Positions 1 to 9,146 of a stretch of 64,000 nucleotides of DNA are shown in pieces. The position numbers and the translations under genes are program-made. The stretch comes from Begonia masoniana (taxonomy: Eukaryota; Streptophyta; Magnoliopsida; Cucurbitales; Begoniaceae): contig CM039512.1 in the NCBI GenBank assembly GCA_022432975.1, forward strand, positions 36,453,730 through 36,517,729, written 5' to 3'. The notes beneath the pieces were generated by a model, which saw only the letters and a program-made list of their open reading frames with translations, was not told where the DNA came from and did no database searches. Position 1 is the stretch's first letter. Each line of letters begins with the position of its first letter.

Positions 1-1
1 C

Positions 2-679
2 AGATATTTGCCATTGATCGAGTTCTCTTACAACAACAGCTTCCAGGCTACCATTGGTATGGCTCCGTATAAGGCTTTGTATGGTCGAAAGTGTAGGTCT
101 CCGTTATATTGGGATGAGGTTGGTGAAGCCAGTATTGTTGGTCCCGAGATTCTACAGCAAACGGCAGAGAAGATTGTCGTTATCAGACAGCATATCGAAA
201 TAGCTCAGAGTCGACAGAAGAGCTATGCTGACACAAGACGGAGAGAACTGGAATTCGAAAAAGGTGATGAGGTCTACTTGAAGGTTTCTCCATTTAAAGG
301 AGTTATGTGGTTTGGAAGGAAGGGCAAGCTAAACCCTCGATATGTGGGGCCCTTTCCTTTTTTGAAGAAGATCGGAAAGAGGGCGTATCGACTACAGCTT
401 TCGGCTTCAATGGAAGACATCCACGACGTATTGCACGTGTCTATGCTTCGAAAGTGTCTATGCGATCCATCGCAAGTTGTGGAGGTACGAGAAATCAAGG
501 TACAGCCTACCTTGACTTATGTGGAGAGGCCTGTACGTATCTTAGAGTCTTCCATCAAGGTATTGCACAACAAAGAAATTCCACTAGTTAAAGTCTTATG
601 GCGGAACCACGAGGTGGAAGAAGCTACTTGGGAGCGACAGCAAGATATGATGGCTAAGTATCCTGAGTTGTTTGTATGA
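2..679 (+). CDS. Element A pol C-terminus: integrase C-terminal part and chromodomain (partial)
   Basis: The frame is open at the left window edge, so this is the end of a Ty3/gypsy polyprotein, not a complete gene. It begins in the integrase core tail ([18 protein letters not shown]), runs through the basic linker and GPY/F-type module (YVGPFPFLKK), and ends in a chromodomain-like segment (VKVLWRNHEVEEATWERQQD, then PELFV). In this family the integrase joins cDNA to the chromosome and the chromodomain is thought to steer insertion to chromatin. The visible 226 codons have no stop or frameshift, unlike the same region of B, D and E. A stop is followed after 40 bp by the 3' LTR. Confidence 0.9.
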   Translation, partial: RYLPLIEFSYNNSFQATIGMAPYKALYGRKCRSPLYWDEVGEASIVGPEILQQTAEKIVVIRQHIEIAQSRQKSYADTRRRELEFEKGDEVYLKVSPFKGVMWFGRKGKLNPRYVGPFPFLKKIGKRAYRLQLSASMEDIHDVLHVSMLRKCLCDPSQVVEVREIKVQPTLTYVERPVRILESSIKVLHNKEIPLVKVLWRNHEVEEATWERQQDMMAKYPELFV

Positions 680-706
680 TTAAATTTTGAGGACAAAATT
701 TCAAAT

Positions 707-719
707 AAGGTGGATGGAA
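707..719 (+). other. Element A polypurine tract
   Basis: The purine-rich stretch AAGGTGGATGGAA directly abuts the LTR start TGTAACACCCG. This is the plus-strand DNA priming site of LTR retrotransposons and fixes the LTR as the 3' one. Confidence 0.75.
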
Positions 720-908
720 TGTAACACCCGATTCTTTTACGGGAATTATTAAATTGAATATAAATGGCATTTTTGTAATTATGTCAATTAGGTCGGTTTC
801 GTGAAAAGAAAGCGTTATTATGATCCTAATAATTAATAAGGATTTTCAGAAAATTTTGGGAATTTTAGGAGTTCAACGCTAATTTTACGAGAATTACGTT
901 TAGTGTAA

Positions 909-916
909 TATAAAGG
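909..916 (+). promoter_or_regulatory. Candidate TATA box in the LTR of A
   Basis: TATAAAGG lies about 190 bp into the LTR. The same word, on the minus strand, lies at a similar place in both E LTRs (40544-40550 and 47698-47704), beside a shared stretch (GCGAACGGACAGTTTTAAT). A start near here would put the intron-like domain in the RNA leader. No start site can be shown from sequence alone. Confidence 0.35.
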
Positions 917-1707
917 ATACTTTGATAAAAATAGTAAACAGGGTTCGAATTGCGAACGGACAGTTTTAATGGAACCCTGGTAGTAAGTTGAAGTTATTGG
1001 CGAAGTAAGGAAATTTGGAGAAATCAAATCATTAGCTAATTAACGAAACGAATGACGAAACAAATAGAAAAAAAAGGAAGGGCAAAAAGGTAATTTGCCA
1101 AGTCAAATTTTAATTAAAAACAAGTTTTTGTCTTCCTCCTCCCGAACACTTATTCTTCTCTGCGTTTTTCCCTCTCCCGTGGCGATTTCTCATTCTCCTT
1201 CACGGCGACTTCCATTCCGACGCCGATTTCTCTTATGTTCGCCTTCCGTTCTTCGCGATTTCCTCTCCTCTTGCAACCCTAGGTATGACTCTATGCTTTT
1301 GGAGTGTTATAGTTTGATTTTCATGAAGTTATACGGTTAGGGTTCCGTTTAGGGTTTTGCAAAAAACGTGGTCTAAAGTTAGGAATCGGTAGGACTATCG
1401 TATTTGTGAGTATATTGAACGTATTAAGCGTTATTGGACGAAATCTAGTGAGTATATGGTGTTTAGGTTTAAAACTGGATATTTGGAGCTTGAGAATCTC
1501 CATCAACGGAGTTTAGAAATTTACGAGCGCGAGTTGCTTGGTAAAATGCCTTGTTGAGCTAAGTTAGAATTTTAGGAAAATTTCCTTAGTTAAGGTTTCG
1601 TTAAATTTGGACATTTAAAGGTTTAATCTCGTTTTAACAACAACTGTTGTGTTTTGCCCCACACGAACGACGCTCGTAGACAGAGCTCGAAGTTCAGTGC
1701 GCGCAAG

Positions 1708-2280
1708 GTAAGTTCTCGTGACTTACTTGGTCGAGTGGCCTACACCGTACCTCGATGTCGCGTTGAGGGATATTGGAGTTTATTTATTTATATGCTTTGG
1801 TCGGGTAGATAGGGTTAATTCCTTATAGGTTATGTTTTTTTTTTTTATAATCTTGATGGTATGTATGATGCTTGTTTACTTTATGTCTTTAATTGTTCAT
1901 GCATCACGTATTTTAAAATAGCATGCAAAAGGATTTATGCACGTTTTATGAAAATGAAATGGACTAATGCAAAGAAAATACGTAATCTGTTATCTGTTAT
2001 CTGGTCATGGGAGGTGGGGCTCAGGCATGGCTGTTACGGATTAGTAAGCATGTACCCCCCCCCCCCCCCCCCCTCTCTAAGTGGAAAGTGTTGTCCAACC
2101 GCTGGAAAAGCACTCTCCATTTAGGGGGATGAGACCTTAGTGGCATCTCTGTTATCTGTTATCGAAACGATCTGTAATGTTAAGTAATCTGCATGATTTC
2201 TGAACTTCATACGCACAGCATACATCTGCATTTACGAAACTTACTGAGCCTTTAGCTCATAGTGTGTCTGTATGGTGTAG
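1708..2280 (+). other. Candidate structured LTR intron of A
   Basis: A perfect donor AAG|GTAAGT (GT at 1708) is followed 573 bp later by TATGGTGTAG|GTGA. Donor hairpin: GTAAGT pairs with ACTTAC across a 7-nt loop. Central hairpin 2077-2124: CTAAGTGGA pairs with TCCATTTAG, then an A.C mismatch and four more pairs, with loop TTGTCCAACCGCTGG. Pre-acceptor hairpin 2245-2259: TGAGC/GCTCA. Splice-site pairing: CCTACACC 1739-1746 with GGTGTAGG 2274-2281. Splicing itself is inferred. Confidence 0.55.
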
Positions 2281-2811
2281 GTGATATCAAAACAGGTGAG
2301 GACGACATTCTTCCTCCTGAAGCATGAGTCCAGTTGAAGAAGAATGATCGCGGGTGTGTGTTGGCGCAGTCGAGGCGTTTCATGACCCGTGGGGATGTAT
2401 ATAGGTATTTTGGGTTATTTTTGATAGTAAATGTTAAGGAAAAATATTTGTAAAGATAGAATATTATAGGATGTTTGGATCTAGACTAGTTGATAGGCTT
2501 ACGTTTTGAAGTATTTAAATGTTTTGGAAACTTGTTTTGCAACTGGTTGGTAATTTACTTTATAGGGATATGTTCGGTTTTTTAAACATATCTACACGAT
2601 TTGTTTTCATGAAGTCTTACCACGTTTTAAAATGCATTTTGAGTCGTTAAATGAGGGATTAGTGAAGTGTGAATTGTACGTCGGGGGGGGAAGAGTTTTT
2701 ATGTTGAAGGTTGTTATGAATGAATAGAAGAGAAATGAAGAAAATGGTTAAGTGTTAAGTTGTTATGTAGGGAAAATGAAGGAAGAAAAGAAGAAAAGAG
2801 AGGGATGCAAG

Positions 2812-3056
2812 TCCTCTGGAAATTCGAATTCCTGAGGACTTGGCGATCGATCGCCAGGGAGGGCAATCGATCGCCCCCTTTTGGTCACGCCCTGGAAGAA
2901 ATTCCAGGGCGTGTGCCGAGCGATCGCCTGGAGAGGCAATCGCTGGGCAAAATATGTGATCGCCGAAGGGCGATCGATCGCAGGTTTTGGGCGATCGATC
3001 GCCCCTCAGTTTTTTTCAACATACGATCGATCGCCTGTTTTGGGCGATCGATCGCC
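2812..3056 (+). repeat. Hairpin cluster with CGATCGATCG words in A LTR
   Basis: Successive inverted repeats fill this part of the LTR. AAGTCCTC/GAGGACTT lies near the start. GGCGATCGATCGCC at 2842-2855 is itself a palindrome. At 2886-2913 a perfect 12-bp stem (CACGCCCTGGAA/TTCCAGGGCGTG) closes a GAAA loop. Four more GATCGATCG palindromes follow to 3056. Equivalent clusters lie at the same end of the LTRs of D, E and G. Confidence 0.8.
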
Positions 3057-3294
3057 CCTGATTTTCACGGGACAATTGTCCCTTCTGCCCTTTTGTTCTC
3101 TACTGATTGTTTTTAAGTTTTAATTATGTTTTCTTTTAATTGTTTTAAAGTTTTATTAAGTGGTTTTCAAAATAGATTCGAACGTTTTTAACAATTTAGA
3201 TTCCAATTTAAATTCCGCTTAATTGTTGCAAGGTTATAAGGATAAAAAAAAAAGTAATACGGGAAAATAAGGGTATAGTGTTAGGGTCGCTACA

Positions 3295-3314
3295 GCTTTA
3301 GCTAGGATTTTTGT
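3295..3314 (+). mobile_element. Element D 5' LTR, short piece between A and B
   Basis: Only 20 bp remain between the end of A and the start of B. They match the D 3' LTR near 52890 (TAGCTAGG...TTTTG), and the LTR continues after B at 32843. The last five bases, TTTGT, are the B TSD. Confidence 0.75.
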
Positions 3315-3732
3315 TGTGACAGCCCAGGACCCGATCAGGGTCGAGGAGTCGTCACTCCGAACATTTTTAAAACATGGACTATTTTTTTTTTTTGAACTTT
3401 TAAAACTTTACACGGAGAGGAAACCCTCTATGGAATGAAGGCTGGAAAGACATGATTAAATCCGGACTTCAGAAATAAATGGAAGAAGAAAAACAGGAAG
3501 TATAAATGGGCGACTGGAGTAAATAAACAGAACAAAACAGAAAAAACATGAACACAAAAATCTGGACGAGTGCAGGAAGACAGAGAAATGAAAGCAGGAA
3601 AAATAGAATACTTTGAATGTTTTAGAAAACAAGACAGAATAGATGACAGACATGTAGTGGAAGAATTAATAAAAATGAGAAATATAAACTGGAAGATATA
3701 CTATGGAAGGCTACAGTGGATGGCAGAAGTTG

Positions 3733-3960
3733 TGGACGATCAGGAGATGTAGACAATCGAAAACTGTTGACAATTGGGAACTGTGGACAAACAGAAGCCG
3801 TGGACGTTTAAAATCAAAGCGGCTGTGGGCGTTTAAAAATACAAAGCAGAATCTGGACGTTTAAAATACAAAGCAGAATCAGTGGATACAGGAGTCCGTA
3901 GACGTTTACCCTAAAAGACAAAAACAGTAGACAGAATTGACGTTGAAAATAGAAGGCAGA
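3733..3960 (-). repeat. Short dispersed repeats GTGGACGTTTAAAAT in B LTR (with 5938-6250 and 15178-15790)
   Basis: Variants of TGGACGTTTAAAATACAAAG and TGGACGATAACTTTGGACG recur many times here, at 5938-6250, and in the other B LTR at 15178-15790. Some copies form inverted repeats, for example TGGACGA and TCGTCCA around a 5-bp centre near 6113 and 6212. The array lies in both LTRs, so it predates insertion of B. Confidence 0.75.
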
Positions 3961-4602
3961 ATGGACATTTGACACTTAGCCAAATACTTCAAACAATTAC
4001 TCGTCGGGCGAGTTATAACACCCGGAATATTTTCCTGTAGCTTATGTAGCCCTAGTTAGAGTTGTTGTGGGAGTTTAATGTTACTCAAGGCAACATTTTG
4101 GGAGTTTATTTATGCAAGAGTTATGCAAATTGTAGAGTGACATTTATAAAGAAAATTGTGAGAAACCTTATATTGGAGTGTTAGGAAAGTATGTGAATTT
4201 TAAATTGTAACAAAAGTAAAGTTGGAGTAAATGAGAGGCTCTCACGTTGGAATGTTTGATGAAAAGGAGAAGAATGTTGACAAGTCAAAAGTATAGGTTG
4301 AAAATTCAAAGTCAAAAAGGAGACCAATAGAATAAAAGGAAAAATTAAGTGAATTAAACAAGGGAAAATTGAGGTTAAAAAGGAGACATCCACGTTGCTT
4401 TAAGGAATGAAGAAAGTGGAGTGGTTAATTTATAAATTTCAAAAGTTTTGTGGAAATTGTCAAAAGTGAAAAGTTAAGTTAGGTTAAATTATAAAATACC
4501 CTTCTTCCTCCCCATTGCTTCACGAAATTTGCAGCAACATTTGGAGAGTTTCCCCAATTGTGTGGATGAAGTATAAGATATGCGACAGTGTGATATGCAA
4601 AT

Positions 4603-4815
4603 GTGTCTCGAGTAGAACTCGAGAGGTACGCTGATGTGTCTCGAGTAGAACTTGAGAGGTACGCTGATGTGTCTCGACTAGAAGGATTTCTACTTGAGAG
4701 GTACGCTGATGTGTCTTGAGTAGAACTCGAGAGGTACGCTGATGTGTCTCGAGTAGAACTCGAGAGGTACACTGATGAGTCTCAAGTAGAATGATATTCT
4801 ACGAGAGTGGTACGC
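4603..4815 (+). repeat. 33-bp tandem repeat with CTCGAG palindromes in K
   Basis: Units read GTGTCTCGAGTAGAACTCGA plus GAGGTACGCTGAT. Five clear copies start at 4603, 4636, 4669, 4711 and 4744, with a diverged one after them. The copy at 4669 is 9 bp longer. Each unit carries CTCGAG, TAGAA, CTCGAG, a small hairpin. The long open frame across it is only a product of the repeat. Confidence 0.85.
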
Positions 4816-5539
4816 CTACGATTAATGAAGTGAGAACGTGATACATACAACTGAGCGTTAGAAACTGCATGTGATAGGATCTGTTTCATTTTGTTTAGTC
4901 GCATTTGTTATTCCCTACTTGCTAAGCGTAAGCTTACGTGTGTGTGTGTGTGTGTTCTGTGGTGTAGGTAACGACGCGATTACAGGTGAGCTAAGTGAGT
5001 GAGCCAGGACTTGGGAGCAGTAGGAGATGCACGGGGTGTGCCGGTGCGGGCAGTTGTCGGGGCGTCTCGACTATAGTCTTCGGGATGTGTGTGGGATTTA
5101 AATTTTGATAGTTTAGTTTAGATTTCGGGTTGTGGGGCTTAAGTATTTTGGGATTTGGTATAGGTCTCTAACTATTTTGTATATTTGGGGTTTTGGTGTT
5201 TTTATTGGTTGAATTTCGTATTGTGGCTAGCGATGGCTTTGTTGGATGATTGGTATGGAATGATAGTGTTTTAAGGCTTTGATTTCAGGTTTTGGGTTTT
5301 GGAAATTTTAGGAGTTATGCCGCTCGTTTTAGTTTTAAAGCAAATAACGTCGGGTTCACTTTTCTCTATTTTTTTTTATCCATTTTAAGTTGGTTTTCTA
5401 AGATTTTTACGGGACATAGAGTCGAGGGTGTCGGGATTCTGTGGTTAAATTTTCACGTGATTTAAGGGTGTTTGGCTAGATGAAAAATGAAGAAAAGTGG
5501 AGAACAGTCGAAAAAGGGGGCATTTTGGCCGAACGAGCC

Positions 5540-5703
5540 CGAGAAGGCCCGATCAATCGGGCTGGGCGCGATCGGTCGGGCTGGGTGCGCTGCTGCCCGC
5601 GCGGCGCGCTGCTGTGCGCGCGCGCGGTGCGCAGCGGCCCAGTGCGCTTGCACGCTGCCTGGGCACGCTGCGCCCAGCACTCCCGCGCGGCGCGCCCAGC
5701 ACA
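5540..5703 (+). repeat. GC-rich inverted-repeat cluster in K
   Basis: Words such as GCCCGATCAATCGGGC and CGATCGGTCGGGC are followed by a run rich in GCGC and GTGCGC up to the next AT-rich stretch. It lies 230-390 bp before the LTR end, the same place as the hairpin clusters of A, D, E and L, but uses different words. Confidence 0.6.
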
Positions 5704-7750
5704 CTAACTTTAATTTTTTTTAAATTTTTCCTATTTTCAAAATGTTTTGACCCGACCTTTTCTGACATATTTTAAACGTATTTTGGGCACATTTGTCAAC
5801 AAAAATTGAGGGTTATAAAAACCCAAAAACTGAGTCGAATAATTTACGAAAATTATTTTAAACGCCGTTTTAAAAAACGTTTTGAGTTAGCAATGTAGCG
5901 CACCGAGCCGGGGCGGGTTCGGGGGCGTTACACGAGTACTGTGGACAACTGAACTTTGGACGACGTTATCGTGGACGATAACTTTGGACGTTTAAAATAA
6001 CAGGCAAACTTTCAGATGATAACACTCAGCCGAATAAAAGACAGAAACTAAAGGCAAAATAGACAACAGAAACTGGAGGAAGTATGGACGACTGAGACAA
6101 AAGGCAAAATGGACGACGTTATCGTCCACAACTTTAGATGATAACTTTGGACGATTAATACTTAGCCAAATACTTGAAAACTCGAAAGACAGAAACTGTA
6201 AGGCAGAATGGACGACATTATCGTCCACAACTTTGGACGATAACTTTGGACTGTTTTACAGAAGGAAAACTTGAGGATTTGAAAACATAACATTTTCTCC
6301 GCCGATCGATCGGCTATCTCTCTGTTTGACAACTTACATCTTTTGACACAAAAGCATCAAAACTCAAGACAATTCCCAGAATACTTCAGAAACTTTCAAC
6401 TGTTATAACAGAGGTTTTAAAAGACCATTACAACCCAGAATCTATGCATTGTTTTTAAATCTCAGAATCTGTACAGAACTTGACATACATTTCCAGAATT
6501 CACCAAAACAGAAGTTTTTAAAACATAAACAAAACACAGAACTTAAAACTTCACTCTCTTAGTCAGGAATATGTCTGGCTACCACAACAATTCCCAAAAT
6601 CTCGAGCCACCAACAACCTATGCGTCGGACTGAGGCACAAAATTCTCATTCACGGGTTCCGTGCCTGCATCAGGGAGTTCACCTATGAGTCTAAAACTCA
6701 ATAAGAACATAAAAAATGCAGTGATGGAAATGCTATGTATGAACTTTCAGAATACAGTGACAGTACATTATATTACGTTTCACTGGCACAAGGGTATAAG
6801 TGGGGCTTATAGGGGAACTGGAGAGTGCACTATCAGGCATATATAGTAATACAGAACATAACAGAAATAGAGGGCTAGTCCCCGTCCCACACTTAACTGA
6901 TACATTACGTTCAGATTTTTATCTTTCTTAACTTCAAAACGTGTGCAGAAAAGATTTTGCATGAGTTTTCGAGAAAAATGTGTATGCATGGACGTTTACA
7001 GTACTTCAACTTAAAATAGCAAGACAACAGGAATAAAACAGCAGAACATAAAGAGATACGCAGATAACTCATAACTCAACTCTAACTTTTCTACCCAAAA
7101 CCACCCGACAGAAGTAAAACCTAGTATCTCTGTGATATAGGGCCTTTAGTGCCAATCTACACACATGAACTTACCTGTTGATTGAAATGCAGCAAGTCTT
7201 GAATGTCACGGTGAGTCTCAAACCTATATTATGAATAATCGGGCTGTTAACCCTAAACTTTCTTAAAACTAAAAAGTAACTAACCTAAACTTGTTAACTA
7301 ACGAAAAACAATTACCTGTAACAGAGAAAATGGAAGAAAACAGGAGGAGGAGAAGTTTGAAAATGGATGCAGTCGCCTAGAAGAGAGAAAATAGAGAAGA
7401 AGGGATGGAAATGTGAATGCTTTCACGATGAAGAGAAAAAGAAAAGTTTGTCTTCTTCCACAAGATTGCCAAGTGTCAATCACCCATTGACTTTCTTCCA
7501 CCAACCTTAATTAGCTTCCAATTTTACCCTTCCATTGGTTTTTAACCAAATTGTTTTGTTTTGGTTGCACTTAGTTTGGTTTTCCAATTGAATTGTTATT
7601 TAAATTCTTCGATTCGTTTTTCTCCAAAAAATCTACTTTTTTCGTAAGGTATCACAAAACTCCAATAAGAATACGCATTTTATTAATGGCCAATAAATCT
7701 CATTCAATAGTTTAAGGAATAATTACATGGCTAAAATGCCGGGTGTTACA

Positions 7751-7765
7751 TTCCACCCACCTTAA
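7751..7765 (-). other. Element B polypurine tract
   Basis: TTCCACCCACCTTAA on the plus strand reads as a purine tract on the minus strand directly before the 3' LTR. It is the normal plus-strand primer site and fixes the orientation of B. Confidence 0.75.
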
Positions 7766-7790
7766 TAGAAATTTTGTCCCCAAAATTTGC

Positions 7791-8222
7791 TTAAGCGAAT
7801 AGCTCCGGATATTGGGCTCTCACATCCTGCTGTCTTTCCCAGGTGGCTTCCTCCACGTTATGATTGCGCAATAAAACTTTCACCAGTGGGACCACCTTGT
7901 TGCGCAGCACCTTGAATGACGTATCCAAAATCTGTATTGGCCTTTCTTCATACGTCAGCATCGGCATGATATCAAAGTCCACCCGTTCCACGATCTGAGT
8001 TGGATACCGTACACATTTTCTCAGCATCGAAACATGAAAAACATTGTGAACTCCACCCATTGATGCTGGCAGTTGTAGTCTGTAGGCCATGCTCCCAACT
8101 CTCTTCAAGATGGGAAAGGGCCCAATAAATCTTGGACTTAGCTTCCCTTTCTTGCCACATCTCATCACGCCTTTGAAAGGTGACACCTTCAAGAATACTT
8201 CATCACCTTCAGTAAACTCCAC
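7791..8222 (-). pseudogene. Element B integrase C-terminal part and chromodomain
   Basis: A 143-codon open frame holds the basic GPY/F-type module (FIGPFPILKRVG), the conserved FHVSMLRKC stretch, and a chromodomain-like end (VKVLLRNHNVEEATWERQQD, PELFA). It is cut from the integrase core by an in-frame TGA near 8256, where relatives have arginine (the QS-R-QKSYAD stretch). It ends 40 bp before the 3' LTR, as expected for the end of pol. Confidence 0.85.
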
Positions 8223-9146
8223 GTCTCTTCTCTTGTGGTCTGCGTAGCTCTTCTGTCAACTTTGTGCAGTTTGAATCCTTTGTTTAATAGCAGCTACCAC
8301 CTCAGACATCTGCTGTAATAATTCAAGGCTGACAAGTCTGGACTCTCCAACTTCATCCCAACACAATGGAGATCTGCACTTTCTGCCATAAAGAGCTTCA
8401 TATGGAGCCATACCGATCGTTGCCTGGTAGCTATTGTTGTAAGCGAACTCCACAAGCGTCAAATATCTACTCCAAGGAGTATGAAGTTCTAGCACACACG
8501 ACCTTAACGTATTCTCCAGTATCTGAATTGTTCTCTCTGATTGTCCTTCCGTCTGTGGATGAAATGCTATGCTGAAGTTTAACTTGGTGCCCAAGGAGTT
8601 TTGCAAGCTTCTCCAAAACCTGGAGGTGAATCTAGGATCCTGATCCAAAACGATCGACACCGGAATACCATGCAGCTTAATAATTTTGTTAATATACCGC
8701 TCTGCATACTGATTCATAGAGAACGTCGTCTTCACAGGTAGAAAATGGGCCGACTTCGTCAATCTTTCTACTATGACCCATATGCTATTATGGCCCTTAG
8801 CTGTCCTTGGAAGGCCGACAACAAAATCCATCGTGATACTCTCCTATTTCCATTTGAGGATCGGGACAGGCTGAAGCGTTCCACCTGGTCGTTGATGTTA
8901 AGCCTTGACTTGTTGACATATCATGCAAGCCTCAACATATTTGGCGACTTTATTCTTCATATTCGGCCACCAGAAGTGAAGTTTCAAGTCTTGATACATC
9001 TTTGTGCTTCCAGGATGCATTGAGAAAGAAGATGAGTGGGCTTCCGACAAGATGTCTTTTCGTAGCTCTTCGTCTCTCGTAACATACCACCTGTCTTTGA
9101 ACTTCAGAATACCATCTCCCGAATAACTTAAATCGGAAGAGGCCAT
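8223..9146 (-). pseudogene. Element B integrase zinc-binding and catalytic core
   Basis: The frame at 8256-8831 has the catalytic core with D (MDFVVGLP), D (LDQDPRF) and E (HPQTEGQSERT), and the frame at 8898-9146 has the H-H-C-C zinc finger ([27 protein letters not shown]). A frameshift between 8831 and 8898 separates the two. All three acidic residues survive although the protein is broken. Confidence 0.85.

Larger units (their letters stand above)
720..3294 (+). mobile_element. Element A 3' LTR (Ty3/gypsy)
   Basis: It begins TGTAACACCCG and ends GGGTCGCTACA, a TG...CA LTR of 2575 bp. The pol end and polypurine tract precede it; the flank GCTTT follows it and the matching TSD lies off the window. 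It interrupts the 5' LTR of element D, which resumes at 3295. From left to right it holds a TATAAAGG candidate at 909, the intron-like domain 1708-2280, a run of 19 C at 2055-2073, and a hairpin cluster at 2812-3056. The 5' part of A lies left of the window. Confidence 0.88.
4014..5932 (+). mobile_element. Solo LTR K in B 3' LTR
   Basis: A single LTR-like unit of 1919 bp is flanked by perfect TSDs CGAGT (4009-4013 and 5933-5937). It starts TATAACACCCGG, with TA in place of the usual TG, and ends GGGGCGTTACA. There is no internal region, so it is a solo LTR left by LTR-LTR recombination. It keeps a pre-acceptor hairpin TAAGC/GCTTA at 4923-4936 and an acceptor-like GGTGTAG|GTAA at 4961-4967. 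I see no matching donor. Confidence 0.85.
3315..7750 (-). mobile_element. Element B 3' LTR, split by solo LTR K
   Basis: It starts TGTGACAGCCCAGG and ends GGGTGTTACA as read on the plus strand. It matches the 5' LTR at 14769 onward apart from K (4014-5932). On the minus strand a donor-like GGTAAGT ends at 7174 and a pre-acceptor hairpin TGAGT/ACTCA lies at 6686-6700, but the central conserved hairpin of the other families is not recognised. GCCGATCGATCGGC occurs once at 6302. Confidence 0.88.

Noticed and set aside
2760..3123. Arg-rich ORFs over the A hairpin cluster
   Set aside because: They arise from repeated CGATCG words; the frames differ between the A, D and E clusters.
4479..4772. Ser/Thr-rich repeat protein on the minus strand
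   Set aside because: The frame is the translation of the 33-bp LTR repeat in K and lies wholly inside a solo LTR.
5462..5775. Several overlapping Ala/Arg-rich ORFs on both strands in K
   Set aside because: They reflect the GC-rich inverted-repeat stretch, where stops are rare in all frames.
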